The position numbers and the translations under genes are program-made. Under the pieces are notes generated by a model. The model did not search any database, was not told where the DNA came from, and was given only the letters and a program-made list of their open reading frames with translations. Shown here piece after piece: positions 1 to 7,597 of a DNA stretch of 37,675 nt (positions are counted from its first letter, which is position 1; each line of letters opens with the position of its first letter). The stretch comes from Anaerosinus sp. (GTDB taxonomy: Bacteria > Bacillota > Negativicutes > JARBTT01): assembly GCA_029240055.1 (NCBI GenBank), contig JARBTT010000007.1, positions 1 to 37,675 of the forward strand. Direction: 5' to 3'.

Positions 1-455
1 TTTTGCAATTTTTGCTCTGTAACTTCGCCGATGACCGTTACATTAATCGCAATCCCATGCAAGCTTGAAACAGTATCGCCGCCAACAATATTAACACCAA
101 ACTGATGGGCAAGTTCCTTCATCCCACGATATAAATCAATGATGAACTCGGCCTCAATTTGTTTGGGCAACGCTATTGATACAACAACCTGCTTTGGTAT
201 CCCGCCCATTGCCGCGATATCACTTAAATTGACTGCCAGCGATTTATAGCCTAACTGAAAGGGTGATATAAAAGATAAATCGAAATGAACTCCCTCCATT
301 AGCATATCAGTGCTAATAAGCTGTAACATATCTTTCGTAGGCATGATGGCCGCCGCATCATCACCGATACCAACAACAACAGTACTAGCGTCAGCAATAC
401 AATCTTGCTTAATCAAATCAATCAAGCCAAATTCACCAAGCTCTTTCAATTCCAT
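1..455 (-). CDS. thiL: Thiamine-monophosphate kinase ThiL (N-terminal part)
   Basis: This partial gene is absent from the ORF track because it runs off the left edge. The minus strand from the ATG at 455 reads MELKELGEFGLIDLI, then VVVGIGDDAA, STDMLMEGVHFD, NLSDIAAMGG and NIVGGDT. These are the ATP- and Mg-binding signatures of ThiL, the PurM/AIRS-fold kinase that converts thiamine monophosphate to thiamine diphosphate. About 151 codons are visible, roughly half of a usual ThiL of about 320-340 residues. A modest Shine-Dalgarno (GGGGTGA) lies just before the ATG. It is divergent from rubrerythrin, and thiC lies 1.6 kb away with a TPP riboswitch, so thiamine genes are loosely grouped here. No riboswitch precedes thiL itself. 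Confidence 0.93.
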   Translation of the reverse strand, partial: MELKELGEFGLIDLIKQDCIADASTVVVGIGDDAAAIMPTKDMLQLISTDMLMEGVHFDLSFISPFQLGYKSLAVNLSDIAAMGGIPKQVVVSIALPKQIEAEFIIDLYRGMKELAHQFGVNIVGGDTVSSLHGIAINVTVIGEVTEQKLQ

Positions 456-591
456 TAAGTCACCCCACTTTCCTAGAAACTTCTTAATTTTATCTTAAAT
501 TAGATTTTACTACTAAGATTTTAACATAAAAATGTATTTACGTAATTATTGAAGGATAGATAGTCATAATTTTATTTTAATAATAATTATC

Positions 592-637
592 CGTTAATAT
601 TCAATATAATTAGTATAAATTCGTTAGCACTCAATAT
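592..637. repeat. Two 16-bp direct repeats, 30 bp apart, upstream of rubrerythrin
   Basis: CGTTAATATTCAATAT (592-607) and CGTTAGCACTCAATAT (622-637) match at 13 of 16 positions and start exactly 30 bp apart, about three helical turns. They sit in the 375-bp divergent gap between thiL and rubrerythrin, about 60-100 bp above the proposed rubrerythrin promoter. They could be paired operator sites, but the AT-rich background makes chance possible. Confidence 0.35.
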
Positions 638-694
638 TATGAGAAAAAAACCTTATAATAAGCTAAAATCGCCGTATTTGCGGAAATTTATACA

Positions 695-723
695 TTTCAC
701 TTTCTATCGTATATTGCTATAAT
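695..723 (+). promoter_or_regulatory. Probable promoter of the rubrerythrin gene
   Basis: TATAAT at 718-723 is preceded by TG in the extended -10 position. A weak -35 (TTTCAC, 695-700) sits 17 bp upstream. The leader of about 100 nt holds a small hairpin, GTAAGG (743-748) pairing with CCTTAC (758-763). The rest of the 456-830 gap is AT-rich and shows no gene. Confidence 0.6.
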
Positions 724-830
724 ATATACATGGTCAAAGTCAGTAAGGCGTAAAGCCCCTTACCTGAAATTGATTTAAAATTTATGAAGTGTATTTATAA
801 AAATTTAAAAATATTTTGGAGGTTAATTTT

Positions 831-1376
831 ATGTCAAAATTTATTTGCAGTGTTTGTGGTTATGTTCATGAAGGTACAGAAGCGCCTGAGGTTTGTCCAA
901 TTTGTAAAGCTCCAGCATCAAAATTTAACGAACAAACTGGTGAAGTTGTTTACGCAGATGAGCATCGCGTAGGTATCGTAGACGGTTTAGATCCAAAAAT
1001 CATCGAAGGTTTACGTCAAAATTTCACTGGTGAATGTACTGAAGTTGGAATGTACATAGCAATGGCCCGCGTGGCTGATAGAGAAGGTTATCCTGAAGTC
1101 GCTGAAGCTTTTAAACGTTATGCATTTGAAGAAGCTGATCATGCTTCTAGATTTGCTGAAATGCTTGGTGAAGTTCTTACTTCCAGTACAAAGAAAAACC
1201 TTGAATTACGTGCTGCTGCTGAACATGGTGCATGTGCAGGTAAAAAAGAATTGGCAACTCTTGCAAAACAACAAAACTTAGATGCAATCCATGACACCGT
1301 TCATGAGATGGCAAAAGATGAAGCGCGCCATGGTTGTGGGTTTAGCGGTCTATTAAAACGTTATTTTGCTGAATAA
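831..1376 (+). CDS. Reverse-type rubrerythrin
   Basis: A 181-residue protein with the domain order of reverse rubrerythrin. An N-terminal rubredoxin-like iron site uses C6/C9 (CSVC) and C22/C25 (CPIC). A four-helix diiron domain follows, with carboxylate/histidine motifs FEEADHASR and [10 protein letters not shown]. Family members reduce hydrogen peroxide (and possibly O2) in the cytoplasm of anaerobes, using electrons from NADH through redox partners. The track start at 816 is a TTG lying inside the ribosome-binding site. TTTTGGAGG followed by ATG at 831 is the natural start. It appears monocistronic, with its own promoter and a strong terminator. PerR-type control is usual for such genes elsewhere, but no clear PerR box was seen. 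Confidence 0.93.
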   Translation: MSKFICSVCGYVHEGTEAPEVCPICKAPASKFNEQTGEVVYADEHRVGIVDGLDPKIIEGLRQNFTGECTEVGMYIAMARVADREGYPEVAEAFKRYAFEEADHASRFAEMLGEVLTSSTKKNLELRAAAEHGACAGKKELATLAKQQNLDAIHDTVHEMAKDEARHGCGFSGLLKRYFAE

Positions 1377-1396
1377 GCTAATTCAGTTACTTAAAT

Positions 1397-1427
1397 AAAA
1401 ACAGAGGTTAAACGCCTCTGTTTTTTT
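1397..1427 (+). terminator. Rho-independent terminator after rubrerythrin
   Basis: ACAGAGG and CCTCTGT form a hairpin around a seven-base loop, followed by a run of seven T, 20 bp after the stop codon. Confidence 0.9.
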
Positions 1428-1441
1428 GTTATCCATTAATA

Positions 1442-1475
1442 AAAATCGGGTTACTCACTTGAGCAACCCGATTTT
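1442..1475 (-). terminator. Terminator of the universal stress protein gene
   Basis: AAAATCGGGTT pairs with AACCCGATTTT, with a further CTC/GAG pairing inside the loop. On the minus strand it ends in TTTTTA, 17 bp beyond the stop of the UspA-family gene. With the plus-strand hairpin just left of it, it separates two convergent genes. Confidence 0.85.
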
Positions 1476-1491
1476 CTTCTCTAAATACCCC

Positions 1492-1875
1492 TTACTTTAC
1501 AACCAAAACTGGACATTTTGCTTCTTCCGTTACTTTTTGACTCACACTACCAATCAAGGCACCTTTTAAAATACCAAGACCACGGCTACCCATAACAATC
1601 ATATCACTATGACATTCTTCGGCTACTTTTAAAATAGCACGAGGAATATTACCTTTTTCAACGTGTCTTTCTGCTTCGATATTCTGCGGAATCTTATCCC
1701 AAATTCTATCGAAAACGATATCACTAGGAATATCTTTATTAATACTACTAGCAACATAAATAAAATCTAATTTTGCGTTGCTCTTTTCTGCTAAAAAAAT
1801 GGCATGATCTACCGCTTTACAACCATTAACAGAACCATCAACCGGTACTAAAATTCTATTAATCTTCCCCATCAT
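1492..1875 (-). CDS. Universal stress protein, UspA family
   Basis: A 126-127 residue single-domain protein of the UspA alpha/beta fold. It starts with RILVPVDGS, the strand carrying the conserved Asp of the nucleotide pocket. It ends with MGSRGLGILKGALIGSVSQ, which fits the G-x2-G-x9-G-S ATP-binding motif, and then CPVLVVK. ATP-binding Usps are cytoplasmic stress or starvation factors with no fixed enzymatic role. Two adjacent ATG codons lie behind AGGAGGGG; the second has the better spacing and would remove one residue. The gene stands alone with its own terminator, so its target process cannot be inferred from neighbours. Confidence 0.92.
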   Translation of the reverse strand: MMGKINRILVPVDGSVNGCKAVDHAIFLAEKSNAKLDFIYVASSINKDIPSDIVFDRIWDKIPQNIEAERHVEKGNIPRAILKVAEECHSDMIVMGSRGLGILKGALIGSVSQKVTEEAKCPVLVVK

Positions 1876-1952
1876 TACCCCTCCTAATCGATTGTATCGT
1901 TAATAGTTTACTTTATAAAAAGAATTCGTCATTATTTTCTACATTCCTTTAA

Positions 1953-1984
1953 AATATGGGAAAAATTAAGTTTTATCCCATATT
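1953..1984 (-). terminator. Probable terminator of thiC
   Basis: AATATGGGA and TCCCATATT form nine-base-pair arms around a 14-nt AT-rich loop, about 70 bp beyond the thiC stop. The T-tract on the minus strand is short, so termination may be weak. Confidence 0.5.
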
Positions 1985-2055
1985 TATTTTCATAAACTAA
2001 AAATATAAAAGGAGCATTGAACGTGTAAAACTTACCTAATGTATTTTTCACATTC

Positions 2056-3363
2056 TTAATCACATAAATCGACTGGTTTATTTAAGTATTCACCAACGAT
2101 TTTCATCGCGCAATAGTCTCCACACATCGAACAGGCTTCCGTTCCTTCCGCATTCCTTGCGCCACGTTTTGCTTTCGCCTTCGCGGGATCAATTGCTAAC
2201 TCTATTTGTTTCTGCCAATCAAGTGCTTTTCTCGCTTTTGCCATTTTTAAGTCCCATTCTTTTGCGCCTGGTACCCCTTTGACAATATCAGCGGCATGGG
2301 CAGCAATACGAGATGCGATCACACCTTCATGAACATCTTCTAACGTTGGCAATGCCAAATGTTCTGCTGGTGTAACATAGCAAAGGAAATCAGCACCATT
2401 TGCTGCAGCAAGCGTTCCACCAATTGCGGAAGTAATATGGTCATACCCTGGAGCCACATCGGTTACCAATGGTCCAAGCACATAAAATGGAGCATTTCTA
2501 CAAAGTTGTTTTTGTAATTTCATATTGGCCGCAATTTGGTCAAATGGTACATGACCTGGACCCTCTACCAATACTTGTACACCTTTTGCCCAGGCACGAT
2601 CAACAAGCTCACCTAAAATCAGCAACTCTTGTACTTGGGCACGGTCTGTTGCATCGGCCAAACAACCTGGACGTAGACCATCACCCAAGCTAATAGCTAC
2701 ATCATATTGCCCGCAAATATCTAAGATATCATCGTATCTTTCATAGAGCGGATTCTCTTTTCGGTTATGTAGCATCCAACCTGTGATGAAAGATCCACCA
2801 CGACTTACAACATCCATCACCCTGCCTTGACTACGCATACGGTTAATCACTTCACGCGTTACACCACAGTGGATTGTCATGAAATCTGCACCATCTTTGG
2901 CCTGTGTGGCAATCGCATGTAATAAATCATCACCGGTCATATCGACAACAGCACCATAGGTTTTAATCGCATTGACAGTTGCTTGGTAAATTGGCACTGT
3001 ACCAACCATAACTGTAGATTTTTCAATGATTGATTTTCTAGAAAGATCTATATTATCACCAGTACTCAGATCCATCACAGCATCTGCCCCTGCTTGGATT
3101 GCCGCTTCTAGTTTTAGTAGTTCTGGTTCAATATCTGGATATGCACTGGAGGTGCCAATATTTGCATTTACCTTTGTCGAGAGACCTTTTCCTACACCAC
3201 GAGGTATCAGCGAAGTATGATTTACATTGGCACAAATTGTTATTGTACCCTCAGCTATGCGTTCTCTGATCACGTTTACATCCATATTTTCTTGCTTGGC
3301 AACGATGTCCATTGCTTCTGTAATTTTACCTTGACGTGCTGCTTGCATTTGCGTAATTACCAT
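2056..3363 (-). CDS. thiC: Phosphomethylpyrimidine (HMP-P) synthase ThiC
   Basis: ThiC is a radical SAM enzyme that rearranges aminoimidazole ribotide into 4-amino-5-hydroxymethyl-2-methylpyrimidine phosphate, the pyrimidine half of thiamine. The 435-residue protein is the short form, lacking the N-terminal extension of the proteobacterial enzyme. Recognisable blocks include [50 protein letters not shown] and [11 protein letters not shown]. The C-terminal cluster motif reads [11 protein letters not shown], a C-x2-C-x3-C spacing against C-x2-C-x4-C in the E. coli-type enzyme as I recall it. GGGGGAG precedes the ATG. The upstream TPP riboswitch argues for true ThiC rather than the benzimidazole-forming paralogue BzaF. 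Confidence 0.96.
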   Translation of the reverse strand: MVITQMQAARQGKITEAMDIVAKQENMDVNVIRERIAEGTITICANVNHTSLIPRGVGKGLSTKVNANIGTSSAYPDIEPELLKLEAAIQAGADAVMDLSTGDNIDLSRKSIIEKSTVMVGTVPIYQATVNAIKTYGAVVDMTGDDLLHAIATQAKDGADFMTIHCGVTREVINRMRSQGRVMDVVSRGGSFITGWMLHNRKENPLYERYDDILDICGQYDVAISLGDGLRPGCLADATDRAQVQELLILGELVDRAWAKGVQVLVEGPGHVPFDQIAANMKLQKQLCRNAPFYVLGPLVTDVAPGYDHITSAIGGTLAAANGADFLCYVTPAEHLALPTLEDVHEGVIASRIAAHAADIVKGVPGAKEWDLKMAKARKALDWQKQIELAIDPAKAKAKRGARNAEGTEACSMCGDYCAMKIVGEYLNKPVDLCD

Positions 3364-3392
3364 TTTTTCTCCCCCAATAAATTAAATTTTTC

Positions 3393-3434
3393 AATAATAA
3401 AAGCCACTTAGCGCATAGCAGCTAAATGGCTTTT
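3393..3434 (-). terminator. Hairpin between riboswitch and thiC (likely expression platform)
   Basis: AAAAGCCATTTAGC pairs with GCTAAGTGGCTTTT (14 pairs including one G-U) around an eight-base loop. It lies between the TPP aptamer and the thiC ribosome-binding site, followed by a U-rich stretch. This is the expected place and shape for ligand-dependent transcription termination. No obvious antiterminator was worked out. Confidence 0.7.
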
Positions 3435-3454
3435 CCCTTGTAAAAGCAATTTTG

Positions 3455-3534
3455 CCACTTCCCTACGCTGGTTTTAACCAAACAGGTTCCAAGGGTCGGT
3501 ATAAAACCTCTCAGCACAATTGCCCCCCTAGTGG
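3455..3534 (-). promoter_or_regulatory. TPP riboswitch (THI element) controlling thiC
   Basis: The minus strand carries the classic conserved blocks in order: CTAGGGG, GCTGAGAGG, ACCCTTGGAACCTG and ACCAGCGTAGGGAAGT. The P1 stem closes with CCACT (3534-3530) pairing with AGTGG (3459-3455). It lies 90 bp upstream of the thiC start with a terminator-like hairpin between. Binding of thiamine pyrophosphate should switch off thiC. Confidence 0.97.
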
Positions 3535-3543
3535 AAAAAACAT

Positions 3544-3588
3544 ATTATATTTCTTTTCTATTCTACCAAACTTCTATTGGTCTGTATA
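3544..3588 (-). promoter_or_regulatory. Likely promoter of the riboswitch-thiC transcript
   Basis: Two -10-like hexamers face thiC: TATAAT at 3549-3544 and TAGAAT at 3565-3560. The latter has TATACA 17 bp upstream at 3588-3583. Both put the transcript start just ahead of the aptamer. The promoter abuts the stop codon of the GerM-like gene, with no terminator between, so read-through from that gene is also possible. Confidence 0.45.
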
Positions 3589-3589
3589 C

Positions 3590-4177
3590 TTAATTTTTGA
3601 TAATATCATTAAAACGTTTTAAAGGTTCACTGGTATCCATATGACCTGCAATCGTATCAACCTTTTTACCCTCAATTAAAATTTGCACTGCTTTCACTTC
3701 GGGAAATTCGGTTAACGTATCTACAATGGAACCTACTAGCATAATTTCACCAGTGGAACCACCATTAAATTTTTTGACTAAATCATTAGAAAAATCAACA
3801 TAGGCAATATTTTTTTCTACCCTTACACTTCGCAGTCTTGTCCCTTTTGGAATAATAGACACTGCGCCTTTTTCGTGTGTACCAGCAATCAGCTTTTTCA
3901 TGACTGTTGTATATTTATCCTCACCAGGCACTTCTTTTACTTTCACTTCTGATACAAGTTTTGTTCCATCTTCATTTGCATAGTACACTTTCAAGGTATC
4001 ACTTTTTTCTACTACTGCCGTTTTATTATCATTTGCTTTTTTTTCTTTCTCCGTCACAACTTTATTGTCAGAATTTATCTTTTCATCGTTTTGATTATTT
4101 TCCTTGCTGCAACCAACAGTTAAAATTAATATAAAAACGGTTAAAATCACAATAAGATATTTTGAACTTTTCAACAT
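3590..4177 (-). CDS. GerM-domain lipoprotein
   Basis: A 195-residue exported lipoprotein. Residues 1-23 form a signal peptide (MLKSSKYLIVILTVF) ending in LTVGC, a lipobox with Thr at -3. A charged Asn/Lys/Glu-rich linker follows to about residue 60, then a single GerM domain (VYYANEDGTKLV, IPKGTRLRSVRVEKN, AYVDFSNDL, LTEFPEVKAVQILIEG). In B. subtilis GerM acts in sporulation and spore germination; single-GerM lipoproteins also occur beside wall amidases. The track start (210 aa) has no ribosome-binding site, while AAAGGTGAT lies seven bases before the internal ATG at 4177. It begins 16 bp after the amidase, suggesting shared transcription and a cell-envelope role. Confidence 0.85.
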   Translation of the reverse strand: MLKSSKYLIVILTVFILILTVGCSKENNQNDEKINSDNKVVTEKEKKANDNKTAVVEKSDTLKVYYANEDGTKLVSEVKVKEVPGEDKYTTVMKKLIAGTHEKGAVSIIPKGTRLRSVRVEKNIAYVDFSNDLVKKFNGGSTGEIMLVGSIVDTLTEFPEVKAVQILIEGKKVDTIAGHMDTSEPLKRFNDIIKN

Positions 4178-4193
4178 GATGTTTATCACCTTT

Positions 4194-5246
4194 CTACTTT
4201 GACGCTTGACTAAAAAAATCACTTAATCCTTTACAGATACCTTCTGCTAATTTTAGTTGAAAAGCAGAAGAATTTAGAAGACTTTCTTCTCTAGGATTAG
4301 AGATAAAAGCCAATTCAACTAAAGCAGCTGGCATGCTAGATCGCTTCACTACATAAAAATTAGCTTCTTGCGCTCCTCGATCAGATAATCCGCCAAAATC
4401 CACTAGCCCATTTTGTAACGACTGGGCTAGCAGCCCATCATACGACGACTTTTCATAATAATATGTTGCCGTGCCATGCGCTGATTGACTCGTAAAAGAA
4501 TTCGCATGGATACTCAAAAAAACATTCGCTGGATAATTTTTACCGACATTGACCCGAGCTTGTAGTTCTTCGCTGTCACTGGCATTCGGACCATAAACAT
4601 CACGATCATCATCTCGCGTCATGATAACGTTGGCACCAGAGTTTCTTAAAATTTCTTGTACTTTTAGTGATACTGCCAAGGTTACATCTTTCTCACAGAT
4701 ACGACTCGGTCCAATTGCCCCCGGATCACTACCGCCATGGCCTGGATCAATGATAATGGTCTTACCATTCAGACCCGCGGTAAAGGAATAAATAGGACCA
4801 TCAACAATCTCAATCACCAGTCGGAATGGCTTTTTCGCTTTGCTATCCTTTGGCAAAGTATAAATCTTATAGTTTGCTGCACTAACCTCCTGTGGCAAAT
4901 GAATGGTTACACGCGTTGTTGATTGATCAACTTGATTAAATTCTATACTTTTCGCCAATTTCCCATCTAAGGTCACTGGCTGCTTTATTTTACCTACGCG
5001 AGTTTGATTCAAATCAATCAGCAAGTCAGAAGGATTCAACGAATCAATATTAGTTGTAAAATCATTAGTTGCATTGTTTAGTCCGATTTCTAAACGTAAT
5101 ACTTTTGGCTGTGTATCAGTTTTATCGACCATAGAATAGCTAAAACTATTCACTTTATACTTTATTTGATTACTTGGTGCTGCAAAAACTGCTTGTGTCA
5201 ACAGTACCAGCAAGCTTAAACAAATTAAAATAATTTTTCTCTTCAA
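4194..5246 (-). CDS. N-acetylmuramoyl-L-alanine amidase with AMIN domain
   Basis: A 350-residue secreted amidase that cuts the bond between MurNAc and the stem peptide in peptidoglycan. Residues 1-22 are a signal peptide (ILICLSLLVLLTQAVFA). Residues 30-150 match the AMIN wall-targeting fold (RLEIGLNN, DLNQTRVG). Residues 160-350 are Amidase_3 with zinc ligands H170 (IIIDPGHGG), E185 (CEKD) and H247 (SIHANS) and the catalytic E311 (ALVELAFISNP), so it should be active. The start is a TTG behind AGGGG; no ATG is available. It lies 32 bp after the condensation/CNB gene and 16 bp before the GerM gene. CwlD, AmiC and sporulation amidases share this layout, so the exact role is open. Confidence 0.92.
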   Translation of the reverse strand: MKRKIILICLSLLVLLTQAVFAAPSNQIKYKVNSFSYSMVDKTDTQPKVLRLEIGLNNATNDFTTNIDSLNPSDLLIDLNQTRVGKIKQPVTLDGKLAKSIEFNQVDQSTTRVTIHLPQEVSAANYKIYTLPKDSKAKKPFRLVIEIVDGPIYSFTAGLNGKTIIIDPGHGGSDPGAIGPSRICEKDVTLAVSLKVQEILRNSGANVIMTRDDDRDVYGPNASDSEELQARVNVGKNYPANVFLSIHANSFTSQSAHGTATYYYEKSSYDGLLAQSLQNGLVDFGGLSDRGAQEANFYVVKRSSMPAALVELAFISNPREESLLNSSAFQLKLAEGICKGLSDFFSQASK

Positions 5247-5278
5247 AACGCACGCCCCTATTTTATAAAAGTTCTAGC

Positions 5279-7222
5279 TTACTCCTCACGCACTAATAAT
5301 TTTTGAAATTTATTGATTTGTTCATTTAAATTCATAATTACACTCGTACTAAATGTAAAATATTTATGCATCAACTTACAAATTTCACTGTTTTTCAAAG
5401 AAATAATAGTTACATCTCCTATTACCGCCTCAGCGTGGATAGAACTTTCTCGATTATCAAAAATACTTTCAAAACTTATGATCTGACCAGCTTGCAAAAC
5501 TTCAATTATGCTTGAGCAACCATTACTGGCTTTACGACTAATTTCTACATTACCACTAAAAACGATTAATAATTTTTCTTGTTCCATTCCTTCACCAATG
5601 ATACTATCGCCTTCAACGTAGTATTCACTAGTCGCACTATTCGCCAATTCTGCAATGACGTTTTGAGACAACTTAGAAAATACATCAATGGTTTCAAAAA
5701 AATGCATACGTTCCTGTTGCTCGGTATTATAATCAACATCCGCTGCGAGCACTTGCTCAATACTTGGCATCTTAACTTCATAGACTGCAATCGTAGGTTT
5801 CTGAACAATCTGACGCAATACTGCTAAATAACCTTGCTGTAATAACGCAATTTGTTTTTCTGTGAAACTTGTTTTATTGTAAACAAACTCCATTTCTAAT
5901 CCATTAGCTGTCATCCTAAAATAAATTCCCAGATCATTATTACAATAATCAAAGGAATTCACTGCGACTGGTTTTACCCCAAAGGTCGTCTCTACATCCG
6001 TATACCGCTGACCAATTCCAAAACTATGAAAATTCAAGAAATGATGAAATAAAGGTTTTTCCATCTTGCTAAGTTCTTGTAATTCATTCAACGAGCAGAA
6101 ACTATATGGTTGTGACACCATAAGTTGCAACTGTTGCTTCTTAATCAACTCTTCTACTGACATATTAATCGGACAAGTAATACGTATCAACATAACATTG
6201 ACGATACTTGCAACATCTTCGATATTTTCCATACGCGCACTCCGATTAGATAATACGACCCCAAATACGACATCATTGGTTCTATTATACCTTTGTAGCA
6301 TAATGCCCCAAGCTGTTTGTAGCAAAGCTACCATAGTTGCATTATTTCGTGCAACCTGCTTGATCGATTCATTTAGCTTACGATCAACATTCATTATACT
6401 AACAGCTTGACTATATGGCAAATCAGAATGTTTGTATCCAGGTAATTTGATGTTAATTGGTAATTTTGTCAATAACTTTTCCCAATATTGGATTGCCGGC
6501 CTTTTATCTTGCTCACCGCGTTTTTCTAGATATTGACTAAAAGAAAAATCTTTGGCATTCAACATTTTTGCTTTTAACGAATTCGTTTCTTGGTTTTTAA
6601 ACATATTTGCAAAAATTAACCCAAAATCCCATCCATCAGCGATCATCTGTGGCTGGGCAATCAAAACAGCATATTCTTTGGTTCTAGTATGAAAAATACC
6701 AATTCGAATTAGACGATCACCTTCCAAATCAAAGCCACGCCGTCTATCTGCTATCATAATATTTTCAAGAGTCTCATTCACTTTATCAACCGCTAAGTTG
6801 GATAAATCATGAAAGCGGATTTCTGCACTGCGTGCTTTTAAAACCACTTGTACTGGTTTTTCAATAGCTCGATAGCAGATTGCAGTACGTAAAATAGGAT
6901 ACTCGCCTATTAGACGATCTATATGATCTATCAATTCTTGTGGTTCAATAAACCCACCAACTTTAAACAACGCTTGGATATAAAAATCCGCTGAAACGAT
7001 CTTATCGTTGGAAAATAGCCACCCCTGGCTTTCTGTTAACGGTAGGATGTCTTCAATATTATTGCTATAACGAAATAAAATTTTATTCAACTCTTGTTCA
7101 GCCAAATATTGCACTGTAAACGTTTCAGTTTTTCTTACAGGCTGTGGTCTGACCATTTGTGAAGCAGAATATATCATAGCATTATTATTAAAAACGCCTT
7201 TACTGCCATCTTGCAATCCCAT
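5279..7222 (-). CDS. Condensation-domain-like protein fused to a CNB-like domain
   Basis: A 647-residue protein without signal peptide. Residues about 60-480 look like a full NRPS condensation domain: C1 LPLTESQGWLF (60-70), C2 RGFDLEGDRLIRI (162-174), C4 TNDVVFGVVLSNRSA (315-329), C5 ASIVNVMLIRI, C6 SQPYSFCSLNEL and C7 KPLFHHFLNF. The catalytic C3 motif HHxxxDG is replaced by P191-Q192-MIA-D196-G197-W198, so both histidines are lost and peptide-bond formation is unlikely. Residues about 510-625 resemble a CRP-type cyclic-nucleotide-binding fold, but the phosphate cassette (GQIISFES...SSIHAEA) lacks the usual PRxA arginine. No adenylation or carrier domain is present or nearby. GGAGG eight bases before the ATG supports the start. 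It leads a group with a wall amidase and a GerM lipoprotein. Function unknown. Confidence 0.8.
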   Translation of the reverse strand: MGLQDGSKGVFNNNAMIYSASQMVRPQPVRKTETFTVQYLAEQELNKILFRYSNNIEDILPLTESQGWLFSNDKIVSADFYIQALFKVGGFIEPQELIDHIDRLIGEYPILRTAICYRAIEKPVQVVLKARSAEIRFHDLSNLAVDKVNETLENIMIADRRRGFDLEGDRLIRIGIFHTRTKEYAVLIAQPQMIADGWDFGLIFANMFKNQETNSLKAKMLNAKDFSFSQYLEKRGEQDKRPAIQYWEKLLTKLPINIKLPGYKHSDLPYSQAVSIMNVDRKLNESIKQVARNNATMVALLQTAWGIMLQRYNRTNDVVFGVVLSNRSARMENIEDVASIVNVMLIRITCPINMSVEELIKKQQLQLMVSQPYSFCSLNELQELSKMEKPLFHHFLNFHSFGIGQRYTDVETTFGVKPVAVNSFDYCNNDLGIYFRMTANGLEMEFVYNKTSFTEKQIALLQQGYLAVLRQIVQKPTIAVYEVKMPSIEQVLAADVDYNTEQQERMHFFETIDVFSKLSQNVIAELANSATSEYYVEGDSIIGEGMEQEKLLIVFSGNVEISRKASNGCSSIIEVLQAGQIISFESIFDNRESSIHAEAVIGDVTIISLKNSEICKLMHKYFTFSTSVIMNLNEQINKFQKLLVREE

Positions 7223-7325
7223 GCTCTTATTCCTCCGATATCTAAACTGCCAAAATTAACAAATATTTTTTTATGATACTTCATTTTACCACTAAATGCC
7301 GTTTGAACAAATAAAAAATTTTTCC

Positions 7326-7381
7326 TATAAATAATAAATCTGTATGAATAGCAATGCATCCATACAGATTTATTATTTATA
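7326..7381 (-). terminator. 21-bp perfect inverted repeat after the DUF3006 gene
   Basis: The arms at 7326-7346 and 7361-7381 are exact reverse complements over 21 bases, separated by a 14-nt loop. The right arm touches the DUF3006 stop codon at 7382. It reads as a long AT-rich terminator separating this transcript from the condensation/CNB gene. Confidence 0.75.
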
Positions 7382-7597
7382 TTATTTGTTTTGTTCTACG
7401 GCCAATTGTTGCAATGCTTTTGCCTCTGCATTCGCTTTTTTTGTCTCTGCTTCATCGTAAAAAATTTCAATTTTAACATAATCGCCTTCACCAATCTGTG
7501 CAGGCAAATATTTCTTCGGAAATATCACTGGTATTTCATCTTCGCCGACTAGTAAAACCGCTTTTTTGTCTTCAAAACGATCAATAACAGCTTGCAT
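7382..7597 (-). CDS. DUF3006 domain protein
   Basis: A 71-residue acidic protein beginning MQAVIDRFEDKKAVLLVGEDE, typical of the DUF3006 family: a small beta-rich domain of unknown role. A charged, Ala/Glu-rich helical tail follows. Its start codon overlaps the stop of the metallo-beta-lactamase lipoprotein by one base (TAATG), so the two are translationally coupled. The same pairing of DUF3006 with a ComEC-like hydrolase is common in Bacillota, pointing to a joint but undefined function. Confidence 0.85.
   Translation of the reverse strand: MQAVIDRFEDKKAVLLVGEDEIPVIFPKKYLPAQIGEGDYVKIEIFYDEAETKKANAEAKALQQLAVEQNK

Noticed and set aside
310-498. 62-aa plus-strand ORF at the left edge
   Set aside because: It is the antisense shadow of the partial thiL gene.
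624-643. CIRCE (HrcA) element upstream of rubrerythrin
   Set aside because: Only the left half TTAGCACTC is present; the right half GAGTGCTAA is missing and no heat-shock gene is adjacent.
2056-3363. ThiC paralogue making hydroxybenzimidazole (BzaF)
   Set aside because: The TPP riboswitch directly upstream and the nearby thiL fit thiamine synthesis; no cobamide genes are present.
5279-7222. Part of an NRPS biosynthetic cluster
   Set aside because: No adenylation, carrier, thioesterase or export genes are in the window, and the condensation histidines are missing.
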